This document shows positions 55,513 through 64,000 of a DNA stretch of 64,000 bases, piece by piece. Origin of the DNA: an uncultured Alphaproteobacteria bacterium (GTDB lineage Bacteria; Pseudomonadota; Alphaproteobacteria; UBA6615). Both the position numbers and the translations under genes were made by a program. Position 1 is the stretch's first letter. Each line of letters begins with the position of its first letter. Below the pieces are notes generated by a model that did not search any database, had not been told where the DNA came from, and worked only from the letters and a program-made list of their open reading frames with translations. The stretch is from contig CALSNJ010000001.1 in assembly GCA_943787745.1 (NCBI GenBank), positions 1 to 64,000 on the forward strand, in the 5' to 3' direction.

Positions 55513-56306
55513 ACCTTCGGCTTTCGTGCGACGGCGAGCAGCATATGCGCGACCAGTCCGGAGGGAATGACAGGCGCGATTGCCGCGCTCATGGCCTTGG
55601 ATAGGAACCACTGATAGGGCATGCCGAACTCGTGCTGAAGCGAGCGCAGGACGCCCTGGCGTTTGCCGATTGCCTTGATATCGAGAACCTCAAAACCGCT
55701 CAGCGCGACCAGATCCCGAAACTCTCCGCGGGTCAGGCGCCACTGATAGAAGCGCGCGCCATCTTTGTCTGGGAGGGCTGATTTGCGCCAGTCACTTGCC
55801 GCACGCAGGGCGTGGCGCAAATTGTCGAAAGGTACAGAGGTAAACAACAACCCGCCGGGTTTCAGAACTCGGTAAGCTTCATCAATACAGGGCGAAAGGC
55901 CGGCTTCGAAATGTTCGAATGTGCCCCACGAGAAGTAGGCATCGAAGGACTCATCAGGCAATCCGGTTGCGCGAATGTCGCCGATCTGGAAATCATGCTC
56001 GGGAAACCTTGTGTTCAGCGCCCCGACGGTTTTTCGGCTGATATCCAGGCCCAGCGTGGGCCACCCCTGTTCCGAAAAATGAATGGTCCAGTCGCCCAGT
56101 CCGCAGCCCCCGTCGAGCATACGCGCGCCGCGAGGCAGGTCCTTGAGATAAGGGGCCATCACCTTGTATTCGTCTTTTCGCGGAATGTTCGCCACCGTGT
56201 CGGATGGTCCACCCATTTCATCCCACTTGGCCGTCCAATAGCGCTCGACGAAATCTGTTTCGTCGTCTTCGATATGGCCGTCGTCAGTCAAATAATCTTT
56301 GCGCAT
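55509..56306 (-). CDS. SAM-dependent methyltransferase
   Basis: This 265-residue protein has motif I MLDGGCGLGDWTIHFSEQ near residue 60 and the later FDAYFSWGTFEHFEAG and VLKPGGLLFTSVPF stretches. It is an independent methyltransferase from the one overlapping it downstream, with different motif I residues. It lies 10 bases after the GT4 gene at 56316. Confidence 0.9.
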   Translation of the reverse strand: MRKDYLTDDGHIEDDETDFVERYWTAKWDEMGGPSDTVANIPRKDEYKVMAPYLKDLPRGARMLDGGCGLGDWTIHFSEQGWPTLGLDISRKTVGALNTRFPEHDFQIGDIRATGLPDESFDAYFSWGTFEHFEAGLSPCIDEAYRVLKPGGLLFTSVPFDNLRHALRAASDWRKSALPDKDGARFYQWRLTRGEFRDLVALSGFEVLDIKAIGKRQGVLRSLQHEFGMPYQWFLSKAMSAAIAPVIPSGLVAHMLLAVARKPKV

Positions 56307-56315
56307 GGGCCTCTC

Positions 56316-57344
56316 TCAGAGCGGAAGCTGGTTGGCGAGAAATGTCATCGGGTGACGGAACGGTTTGCGAGCACCGACGAGTTTCGAGCGCTGGTCGATA
56401 AGCGTCTCGAACAGGGCAATATACTGATTCGTCGTCCGCGCCGCGATGTGCGGATAATTGGTCATACGGGCTGCGTAGGTCGGATAGTCACGCAGCATTT
56501 CTTCAAGGGCATCATCAAAAGTGTCCGGGCCAAAGCCGACACCGAAACCTTTGCAGTATTCCGGCAGGGCGCCACTTTCGAGATAGAGAACCGGGAGCCC
56601 GCATAGCGCGCCTTCATTCTGGTGGTTGCTTCCCGGTTCGTTGATCGACCCGGTGACATAGGCGTGGTGGCTTCTCAGAGCGTCTGCCAGTGCAGCCCCA
56701 TCAAGGGGTGAAACATAGTTGGCGTTCTTGAACTTAAATCCCGGCGGCAAATTGCCGATATAGGTGAATGATATCCGCGCGCGCCATTCCGGCTGTGCCA
56801 GAAGTTCGTCAATCCGCTGATAGGTGTCGAAGCCCTTCATCCAGTTTCCACCCCAATGGTGTGTGACCAGACGCAACGGGCCCTCACCCGACCACGGGGT
56901 ATGCCCTTCTGCATGAAAGACCACGGGATCTGCGCCGTTGAGAATCACACTCGAATTTTCCGCGTTCTTGTCGTGCCAGACAGAAATATCACGGCGCATC
57001 CACTCTGCCACAAAGACTGTGTGGTCAGCGGCATAGTTGGCGCGCTTGAGGCGACGGTTCATCCCACGGGTCCCTTTGCGTTCGTCGCATTCGTTGATCC
57101 GATGGATGACGAGGGTTTTGGGGTCTCGGAAGGCGACATGACGGAGCATGGCACCGGGACCAAATGACACGGCGGGATTGCGCCAGCGCGGATCAATCAT
57201 CAGCACGATGTCTGTGTCGTTGCCGCGCAATTCGGTGGTCACGGTATCACCACGAGCCTCCAGCGCTGCTGTCAGATTGGCGACGAACCGGTTCCCACCC
57301 CCCCAGGGGCCGCTTTGAACACGATGATTGATGGCAATCTTCAT
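56316..57344 (-). CDS. Family 4 glycosyltransferase-like protein
   Basis: This is about 342 residues from an ATG at 57344 (MKIAINHRVQSGPWGGGNRF), which overlaps the SGNH gene stop (ATGA). The GG near the start fits the GT4 acceptor loop, and NEGALCGLPVLYLESGALPEY supplies the donor-domain Glu. The overall fit is weaker than the other GT4 genes, so the family call is moderate. Confidence 0.78.
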   Translation of the reverse strand: MKIAINHRVQSGPWGGGNRFVANLTAALEARGDTVTTELRGNDTDIVLMIDPRWRNPAVSFGPGAMLRHVAFRDPKTLVIHRINECDERKGTRGMNRRLKRANYAADHTVFVAEWMRRDISVWHDKNAENSSVILNGADPVVFHAEGHTPWSGEGPLRLVTHHWGGNWMKGFDTYQRIDELLAQPEWRARISFTYIGNLPPGFKFKNANYVSPLDGAALADALRSHHAYVTGSINEPGSNHQNEGALCGLPVLYLESGALPEYCKGFGVGFGPDTFDDALEEMLRDYPTYAARMTNYPHIAARTTNQYIALFETLIDQRSKLVGARKPFRHPMTFLANQLPL

Positions 57345-58348
57345 GGGCGTGACATGCTTTGTGTGGTCGTCATTGAGGTCATGCCGAAGCAAGTTTGAAG
57401 AAGGTCACGGGTGGCTTGGATGGCACCTCCCGGAGACAGATGATCGGCATTTGCAAACGCGTCGTCCGGATAGTCAGACCACAGGTCAGCATGGGGAACC
57501 CCCAGTTCGCCGGCGATCGCGGAGACGAGTGTGCGGGCGCCGGCAAAGCTTGGTTCGGACACAACTGCGGCTTGATAGGCTTTGCTGACAGGCATGGTGA
57601 CGAGACATAGTTCGGCGCCTGCGTCCGAAAGCGCCTGCAGACGGTCGCGGAGAGCAGATGCGAGTGTGGTGTTCTGAAAACCGGGAACCGGCGTGTGATG
57701 CTGGCTGCGAATTTCGGCCTGGGTGCGACGCTGATCTGCGCTCAGGTCGGCAAAGGTCATGGGTGTATCTGCTGTTTGCGACGTCTCTCGCGGGACACGC
57801 ACGAGCAATCCCGGATCATCGATCACTGTGCGGATATAGCTGATCAAGTATCGACGGTAATTTGGGCGCAATGTATGCAGCCATGGATCCTCGTCAGACA
57901 GAAAGTCGGTGAGCAGCTTTTCCTGATTTGCATGGATACGCGCCTGGGAGAACTGCTGGGGCGGCACGCCGACAATGGCCTTGCCGTCGGGGTTTTTCGC
58001 GAGCCAGGCTTCGAGCTTGCCCAGGACGGTCGCCAAGGAATCTCCCGGCATTGCGAAGTTTGCGATATCGACGGTTCTCATAACTCCGTCATTCACGCGC
58101 GAATCTCCGAACGCCGCCACCTTCGGTCCGGGCGTCCGGAACACGATCCTGGCCTGATCAAAGGAATCGGTTGGCAGGATGTGACGGCGCACCAGCGTCT
58201 CGCTCGCCGCCAGAGCGGCACCAACGGTGACGGCAAGGACGACCGTGAAGGCTGTGACGAATGTTCTAGAACTGGAAATAGATGAATTCCCCGGGGGTGC
58301 CCTGCAGCTGGCGCAGAACGAGTATTGCGGCGGCGACCCCGGTTGCAA
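57341..58348 (-). CDS. SGNH-like hydrolase, likely glycan O-acyltransferase partner
   Basis: This is about 300-335 residues. One hydrophobic N-terminal helix (FVTAFTVVLAVTVGAALA) would anchor it to the membrane. The SGNH domain has VAAFGDSRVNDGVM for the nucleophile Ser and a late ADHLSPGG for the Asp-His pair. The start is unclear: a TTG at 58348 overlaps the MBOAT gene by about 80 bases, and no ATG lies closer. It pairs with the MBOAT gene, as in AlgI/AlgJ-type systems that acetylate polysaccharides. Confidence 0.82.
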   Translation of the reverse strand: MQPGSPPQYSFCASCRAPPGNSSISSSRTFVTAFTVVLAVTVGAALAASETLVRRHILPTDSFDQARIVFRTPGPKVAAFGDSRVNDGVMRTVDIANFAMPGDSLATVLGKLEAWLAKNPDGKAIVGVPPQQFSQARIHANQEKLLTDFLSDEDPWLHTLRPNYRRYLISYIRTVIDDPGLLVRVPRETSQTADTPMTFADLSADQRRTQAEIRSQHHTPVPGFQNTTLASALRDRLQALSDAGAELCLVTMPVSKAYQAAVVSEPSFAGARTLVSAIAGELGVPHADLWSDYPDDAFANADHLSPGGAIQATRDLLQTCFGMTSMTTTQSMSRP

Positions 58349-59828
58349 CGCCGGTGATCAGATTGGGACGCCACATATTTGTCAGGATCTTGAGCTTGCC
58401 GGAGGTTTCGGAAATTGTGTCAGACAGGACCGGACGGAACTTGTGGAGCAGGGACTGGCTGTTGTGCAGGAACCAGACGGCGGCCAAAACAATCCCATAC
58501 CAGAGCAGTTGAAAGCCGCCGCCAAACAGCGGGGTCTGACCAAACACGACACCGAAATTCTCGAGCATCGGTCCGGCAGAACCCAGGGCGTTGAAATAGT
58601 GTGTCGGCAACACGAGCCCGTTCAATCCGATCATCCCGGCATAGATCGACTGCGCGGTGTCGAGCGAATCGGCCCGGAACACGACCCACGCAACAATGAT
58701 AGCCAAAAGGGTGACGCAGCGCCCGGCCCATCGCGCGGCCCGGGATGGTGTGGTGTGGGTGCCGGTCAAACGGCGCCAAAGATGATTCACCACCAAATAC
58801 AAACCATGCAGGGCGCCCCAGAGAACAAAGGTCCATGCCGCGCCATGCCAAAGGCCGCCAAGCAGCATAACGATCAGGAGATTGGTATAGCGGCGAGACG
58901 GACCGTTCCGGTTGCCGCCCAAGGGAATGTAGAGATAGTCGCGCAGAAAGCGTGAAAGGGTGATGTGCCAGCGTCGCCAGAAATCAATGATGCTTGTGGC
59001 TTTGTAGGGAGAGGCAAAGTTGACGGGCAGGCGAATGCCAAACATCAATGCCAGCCCGATGGCCATATCGGTATACCCGGAAAAATCAAAATAGATCTGG
59101 AAGGTGAATGCCAGAGCGCCGGACCAGGCTTCAATCAGCGGCACAGGTGCGCCGAGGGCTGCTGATTCAAAAACGCGATCCGACCAGAAGCCCATACGGT
59201 CGGCGATCACGGTCTTCTTGAACAGGCCGATGGTGAAGATCGTGAAACCGACAGCGAGGTCGTCCCAGATATGTGTGTCGCGGGTGGTCTGTGCGAACTG
59301 CGGCATCATCTCCTTGTGATGCACAATCGGCCCGGCAATGAGCTGCGGGAAAAACGTCACGAACAGCAGATAGGATAACAGGTCCGGGTCTTCCGCAGCT
59401 CCGCTATGGGCGTCCACCAGAAAAGCGATTTGCTGGAACGTGAAGAATGAAATCGCCAGCGGCAGGGCGATGTGCAGGGTGGTGAGATCGAGCCCGGCGG
59501 CGAGGTTGATGTTGCCGATAAAGAAATCGGCATACTTGAAATAACCCAGCAGGCCGAGATTGATGGCGATGCCGAAAATCAGAAGCGACCGGGATGGCTT
59601 GCCCTGACGGTGGCGCGCCGAGAGGTTGCGCCCGAGAATAAAATTGACCGCGGCCGAACCCAGAAGAAGTCCGATAAAGCGTGGGTCCCACCACCCGTAG
59701 AACACCAGAGAGGCCAGGACGAGCAGACCCAGAGCGGCACGCATGCCGCCGAACTCACGGACCGCGTGATAGCCGATCACCGCGAGCGGCAGGAACAGCA
59801 GAATAAATTCCGGCGCGTGGAAGAGCAT
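58266..59828 (-). CDS. MBOAT (AlgI-type) membrane O-acyltransferase
   Basis: This 520-residue membrane protein has many hydrophobic helices. The conserved IDFWRRWHITLSRFLRDYLY and the catalytic His in LLGGLWHGAAWTF (about residue 326) are both present. AlgI-type proteins pass an acyl group across the membrane to a partner that acts on the polysaccharide; the SGNH gene directly downstream is the probable partner. Confidence 0.94.
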   Translation of the reverse strand: MLFHAPEFILLFLPLAVIGYHAVREFGGMRAALGLLVLASLVFYGWWDPRFIGLLLGSAAVNFILGRNLSARHRQGKPSRSLLIFGIAINLGLLGYFKYADFFIGNINLAAGLDLTTLHIALPLAISFFTFQQIAFLVDAHSGAAEDPDLLSYLLFVTFFPQLIAGPIVHHKEMMPQFAQTTRDTHIWDDLAVGFTIFTIGLFKKTVIADRMGFWSDRVFESAALGAPVPLIEAWSGALAFTFQIYFDFSGYTDMAIGLALMFGIRLPVNFASPYKATSIIDFWRRWHITLSRFLRDYLYIPLGGNRNGPSRRYTNLLIVMLLGGLWHGAAWTFVLWGALHGLYLVVNHLWRRLTGTHTTPSRAARWAGRCVTLLAIIVAWVVFRADSLDTAQSIYAGMIGLNGLVLPTHYFNALGSAGPMLENFGVVFGQTPLFGGGFQLLWYGIVLAAVWFLHNSQSLLHKFRPVLSDTISETSGKLKILTNMWRPNLITGVATGVAAAILVLRQLQGTPGEFIYFQF

Positions 59829-59837
59829 CGCGGTGGC

Positions 59838-60958
59838 TCAGTCGGCCTTTTGGACTGTCGCCACAAGTTCGCGCATGGATGTTTCCATCCGCGCGAGGGC
59901 AAAGACCCGCTCGGCGGTCTCTCTTGCGGCCGCGCCCATTTTCTGGCGCAACGCGTCGTCATTCAGCAGGGCGGCGATGGCCGTTTCAAGGGCGTTGGTG
60001 TCTCCGGGCGGCACCAGGATGCAATTCTCACCGGAGACAAAGGCATCCCTGTCCCAGAGGCCCCGGATGTCCGACAGGATTACGGGTTTGCCGCAGGCCA
60101 TGGCCTGCAAGGTCACGCTGTAGCCCGTGGGTTGCAGAACATCTTTCAAGGGGACAACCACCACGCGGCAGCGCCGGTAGATATCCCGCAGCACGGCGTC
60201 GGTGATTGCCATGTCGTGGAAGCTGCCCGAAATCTGCTCGACTGCTTTCGTCCGGCGGGAATGTCGAGCGACAGTCCGCTCAGGATGCGCAGCGGGGCTT
60301 CGAGTGAGCGGCCAATAACGTGGCGTAGTCTCGGGACGGGTCGGACTCCGGCGGCGAAACAACCCCGTCACGACCATCATCTGCTGCTGGCGCGGGGGTC
60401 CAGAAGGCGGTATCGATTCCGAACCGGAACAGGCTGGTCCGCGCCGGGTCCAGATCATAGGTGTCGATGGCATATTGCCGATCGGTGTCACCGAAGAAGA
60501 AGGCGTGATCGAGACCGTGAAGTCCGGCGCGGGTGCGCGCTTCGGCCACTGCCCGGAACGCGGGCGGCGTGCGCTGGGTGAAGGTCGAGATGCCGTGGAA
60601 CCCGCCCACCAGACGGGCTGTCGCGCCCAGAGCACGGGCATGCTGGCCAAGAGAAATACTGAAAGCCGTCGGTGAAGCTGATCGCCATGTCATTGCTGGT
60701 GAGTTCCGGGAGCACGGCGCGCACCCGTTCGGCGCTGGTGCCATAGCGCATGAGCCGGTTGCGCAGGATTTCCCATTTCAGATGCAGCTCTGGCCACTGT
60801 CCCGTCGGGATCGCGCCGGTTGTCGGCGAAACTCGCGACATGTCTGTCGTCGGCCAGCGCGTTCATGCCGTAGAAGAATTCGCTGCGGTGTGGTTCCGTC
60901 GGCCGACCTGCAGGCGGTCAAACCGTCCGCGACCGGGAAAGAGTATGACGATGTCCAT
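59838..60958 (-). pseudogene. Family 4 glycosyltransferase, several frameshifts
   Basis: A full-length family reading is spread over many frame changes. An ATG at 60958 begins MDIVILFPGRGRFDRL. Later parts are FFYGMNALADDRHVASFADN, LHLKWEILRNRLMRYGTSAE, LGATARLVGGFHGIS and, from about 60250, a normal donor domain (GYSVTLQAMACGKPVILSD, GLWDRDAFVSGENCILVPPG). Breaks fall near 60885, 60835, 60665, 60300 and 60255. So many single-base breaks in conserved sequence point to poor read quality. Confidence 0.8.
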
Positions 60959-60972
60959 GTCGCGCTGCGGAC

Positions 60973-61969
60973 TCAGTCGTCCAGTCCGGTGGGGGCGGCG
61001 AAGTCGGTCGCGTGATACCAGTCGACCATCCGGGCGAGGCCGTCATCGAGCGAAACATCAAGCGTCAAAATCCGGGACCAGGCCTTCGAAGCGGGTCATC
61101 TCGGCGCTTTTGGTGAAGCGCCCTTCGGGCTTGCTCGGGTCGGTTTCGATTTTCGGGTCGCGCGCTGCCGCCTGCGCGATCCGCGCGACAAGGTCGAGCA
61201 TGGAGACGGTTTTCTCGGTTCCGAGATTGACCGCGCCGTCGTCACATCCGGCGGCCACGAGGGCGTGCATCATGCGGGCGCAATCCCGGGCATGGATATA
61301 GGACCGTCGCTGGCCGCCTGAACCCCAGACAATGACCGGGTCTTCGCCATCCATGACCCGTTTGACCAGCATCGGAATGGCCTGACTGAAATTGCCGGCC
61401 CAGCGATAGCGTTCACCGAAAATGTTGAAGGGTCGCGCGATGGTGAGGGACGTGTCGGTCTCGCGGGCAAAAAGCTCGGACTTCAGTTCGAGCAGACGTT
61501 TGGCCCAGCCATAGCCCCAGTTGACGGCCTCGGGTTCACGCGTGAACAGCGGCATTTCGGGAATGATGTCCGGGCCGTCATCGGGATACACGCAGGAGGA
61601 ACTCGTGACCATCAGCCATTGCGGAGGCTGCTTGGCGAGGGATGTCAGGAGGTTGTGGGTGATCGCTTCATTGTGGTGAAGGATTGAGACATGGCGGCCC
61701 TGAGAATAGGCCACGCCGAAAGCCCGGCTCGCCAGATGGTAGACCGCATCGACCGGGTCTCCGAGAGCCTGAGATGTGAAGCCGGGGTCCTCGAGGTCTC
61801 CCTCGCGAACCTCAATATGATCGCTGACGGCGGCAAGGTTTTCGGCCCGGCCGCGCGAGAAATCATCGACCACCACCACGTCGCACCCTTGGTCGACAAG
61901 GTGTTCCACCAGAGAAGATCCGATCAATCCGGCACCGCCGGTCACGAGGACACGTTGAAAATCAGGCAC
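60973..61969 (-). pseudogene. NAD-dependent nucleotide-sugar epimerase, C-terminal frameshift
   Basis: This extended SDR enzyme has VLVTGGAGLIGSSLVEHL at the start and the catalytic YGWAK near residue 153. It continues to VPDFDA, where the frame stops at 61058. The next frame supplies a plausible tail (LDVSLDDGLARMVDWYHAT) ending at 60973. One base change near 61062 explains the break. It probably makes or epimerises a sugar for the glycan. If the shift is a read error the product is about 331 residues. Confidence 0.87.
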
Positions 61970-61975
61970 GACAGG

Positions 61976-62702
61976 TCATTCCGAATTGTTCGATAGGAAA
62001 GGAGGGAGGCTGGAAATGATCTCGGGCCCACCAGCGGGCGGGGTACCGGTCTCGAGCAGGACACCGGCGGAAACCAGCGGACCGATTTCCGGGGGCAGGA
62101 CAGCGTTGGCGTTCCGGGGTGTTTCGTAGCCGAAAATCTCGGCCCGACGGATGTCGCGGCGTTCCGCGATCTCTCGCAGGAACCGGTCTGCTGAAAGAAC
62201 CACAAAGTACATCGGCGGGTCGCTGGCGATATAAGCGCGTTCGATATCTGCCAGGTGGTCGGACATGGCAGCGAGTTTGATGTCGAACAGGACATGGCGG
62301 CGAGACCAGGAAATCATGCGATCGAGCAGGGCGTCAAAGCGCGGTTCGTGCTGCATGACCCCGGTCGCGTTGACCAGGTCGGCTGTGTTTTCAGGTTCAA
62401 ATGTCAGCGCGTTCACGCAATGAAAATCATGTGCGGGATAAAGCGCCCGGGCGCGCGCCACGCTGGCCTCGCTGAGATCGAGACCGGTGTAGCGCGGCGT
62501 GGCGCCCAAAGTGGCGAGCAATTCTACAAAACGCCCGCTGGCACAGCCGATATCGATGACGCTTCTGAATTGCGGGTGCGATCGGTTTGAGCAAGCGGGT
62601 TTCGCTGTCGAAGAAATCCGCCGCGCCTTTCCCGGCGAAGCGGTCGACGATGTCATCCTGGTTCCAGCGCCGATAGTGCGGGTCGAGGTCCGGGCCGGTC
62701 AT
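61976..62702 (-). pseudogene. SAM-dependent methyltransferase, one frameshift
   Basis: The N-terminal frame starts at an ATG (62702) with MTGPDLDPHYRRWNQDDIVDR and DFFDSETRLLKPIAP. The second frame continues SVIDIGCASGRFVELLAT (motif I) and ADLVNATGVMQHEPRFD to the stop at 61976. The join lies near 62575. Its ATG overlaps the deacetylase stop as ATGA. It is the fourth methyltransferase of the cluster. Confidence 0.85.
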
Positions 62703-63661
62703 GAGGTCACCGGAATGTCGTTGGTGTCGATCCGCGGCAGCGCCAGCGGCGTGTCGCGCGTAAGATCGGCGATCGCGCGGCTCCAGCGTGAACGCGGCGG
62801 TGCAACCAGCCTGTTGCGCGGCCGCAGATGTGGCGGCGTCATCGAAGGCCCCATAGGGGTAGCAAAAGCTCCAGCCATCTCCGGTCGGGAGCCCAAGGGA
62901 CTCCAGAAACTCCCGGGACCCCTGGAACTCGCGGTCGCGCGCAGTCCGGGTTCGAGTTCGTTCATGCGATTGTGGCGTTCACCATGGCCCTCCGAGCGCC
63001 ATGCCGCCGGCATGCATGTCTCGCAATTCCTCGACATTGGCATAGAGCTGTTTGGCGAAATCCTGCTCGTCCGATGACACATGGCGGGCGAACAATTCGC
63101 TCGCAGATTCGGGCGCGCAGCGTTGCGGCGGCAGGCGTGTCTGCAGGGCGCGTTTGACGAACATGGCTTCGGGCGGATTGTGCAATCCGGCGACAGCCAG
63201 CTCGCGATAGAGGGTTTGGGAATCGGGCAGGTCGTGATCTGCGCGGGCGTCGTCGATCGCGGTGCGGGTCTCGTTGGATATTGTCTCCAGCCCCGCCGCG
63301 GCGATCGCAAACTGGATCTTGTTTACATCAAGGACCTCGTGGTCCCGGGCGGCCCGGGCGACGGGGAAGAAGACCCCCTGCCAGCCCCGCTCCGCAAGTC
63401 GTGGAAACACGATTTCGAAATGGTCACGATACCCATCGTCGAATGTCAGCAGGCAGGCATTGGCCGGAAGGGCGCGTATTGCCGTCCTGGGTGGCCGCGA
63501 TAACGGCGTCCAGCGTGACGGGTGTGAAGTTGCAGGCGATGTGTTCGAGCTGGTGGTCAAACTCGGTCACACTGCGCGCGTGCAGGTCGGCCGGCGCCTC
63601 GTCGCGCACATAGTGCCATGTGATGATCGTGACGCGGCGATCGTGCGTGCGTATCGCTCAT
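62699..63661 (-). pseudogene. Polysaccharide deacetylase, multiple frameshifts
   Basis: An ATG at 63661 overlaps the sulfotransferase stop (ATGA). A frame change gives RRVTIITWHYVRDEAPADLH, and another ACLLTFDDGYRDHFEIVFP, the NodB motif with the metal Asp residues. Further changes near 62985, 62950 and 62785 lead through WSFCYPYGAFDDAATSAA to a normal end. At least five single-base breaks occur in under 1 kb. The protein would remove acyl groups from the glycan. The density of breaks suggests sequence error. Confidence 0.8.
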
Positions 63662-64000
63662 GTGTCTCCCCAGCGCGCACCCAGACGCGCATAGAAAGGG
63701 TCAAGCTCAGTGCGAACCGTTGCGGCTTCCTCGGGGGTGATCAGGTCACGCCACTGGTGGATGGATGATTCGAAGATTGGTTTCTCAAGTGAGATCGATG
63801 TCTTGCTGTCCCGCCCGGTGACCTGCCTGACCGTGTCGCGTTCACGGGATGTGGCGGCGGTGTCGATTTCTGCGCAATTTGCGTCCCAGTCGAGTTCGCA
63901 GAATGCCAGCACGCGCCGCATGGCACCTTCGGTGTTGCTGACCAGATCGGTATAGTCGACTTCCATATAATTCTCGCTCGATGTTCCGAGTACAGCGGCT
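63658..64000 (-). CDS. Sulfotransferase-family protein, C-terminal part
   Basis: The frame is open to the window edge, so the N terminus and PAPS-binding loop are not seen. The visible part (YTDLVSNTEGAMRRVLAFCELDW, then RDSKTSISLEKPIF and HQWRDLI) is the typical C-terminal third of bacterial sulfotransferases. It would add sulfate to the glycan or another acceptor. The family call rests on this tail only. Confidence 0.72.
   Translation of the reverse strand, partial: AAVLGTSSENYMEVDYTDLVSNTEGAMRRVLAFCELDWDANCAEIDTAATSRERDTVRQVTGRDSKTSISLEKPIFESSIHQWRDLITPEEAATVRTELDPFYARLGARWGDT

Overview
The window looks like chromosomal DNA of a GC-rich alphaproteobacterium, probably Rhodospirillales-like. 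This rests on gene content and order seen in that class: DapC-type aminotransferase, ftsK, lolA and xthA in a row; glnK-amtB; a trx/TPR (CnoX-like), LON-domain, Trm112-like and DUF971 block; a 180-kDa-type NAD-glutamate dehydrogenase; and Irr-box-like palindromes. The assignment is an inference and no species can be named.

Layout. 1-4.8 kb: an intact IS3-family element (1-1187) starts exactly at base 1. An exact inverted 190-bp copy of its end lies at 3471-3660. Two different ABC transporter genes are cut at these IS boundaries (an OppD/DppD/YejF-type ATPase and an exporter-type ATPase). Between them are a polysaccharide deacetylase and a small membrane protein. 4.8-18.1 kb: housekeeping genes, namely xthA, an FAH hydrolase, a class I amidotransferase, lolA, ftsK, an aminotransferase, amtB (frameshifted)-glnK with sigma54/NtrC-type sites, a UbiH-family hydroxylase, the DUF971/Trm112/LON/CnoX block, a YbaK/PrdX deacylase and tRNA-Gly(GCC). 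18.1-22.8 kb: a peroxiredoxin and a dienelactone hydrolase sharing an intergenic region with two Irr-box-like palindromes, then a DUF1993 protein, a bicupin, a flavin monooxygenase/acyl-CoA-dehydrogenase homologue and a DoxX protein. 22.8-33.5 kb: a small-molecule uptake and catabolism region containing an NMT1-like binding protein (frameshifted), an LVIVD-repeat protein, a molybdenum hydroxylase large subunit (frameshifted), a tripartite tricarboxylate (TctABC) transporter, a VOC protein, a cupin and an FAH-family hydrolase. 33.6-43.3 kb: NAD-GDH, EamA and MFS transporters, a YbjQ protein and purH.

43.3-64.0 kb: one long minus-strand surface-polysaccharide region. It encodes a CapD/FlaA1-type epimerase/dehydratase, a WecA-type initiating transferase, six glycosyltransferases, an O-antigen ligase/polymerase, an AsnB amidotransferase, four SAM methyltransferases, an MBOAT acyltransferase with an SGNH partner, an NAD-sugar epimerase, a polysaccharide deacetylase and a sulfotransferase that runs off the edge. 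Many neighbours overlap by 4 bp, so they are probably co-transcribed and together assemble and decorate one glycan (methyl, acyl, possibly amide and sulfate groups).

Caution: single-base frame breaks occur in amtB, around 23.5-27.8 kb, in wecA and in one GT4 gene, and they are dense from 60.2 to 63.7 kb. Each break falls inside an otherwise conserved protein, so read or assembly error is at least as likely as true gene decay. No CRISPR array, rRNA, prophage or recognisable defence system was seen.
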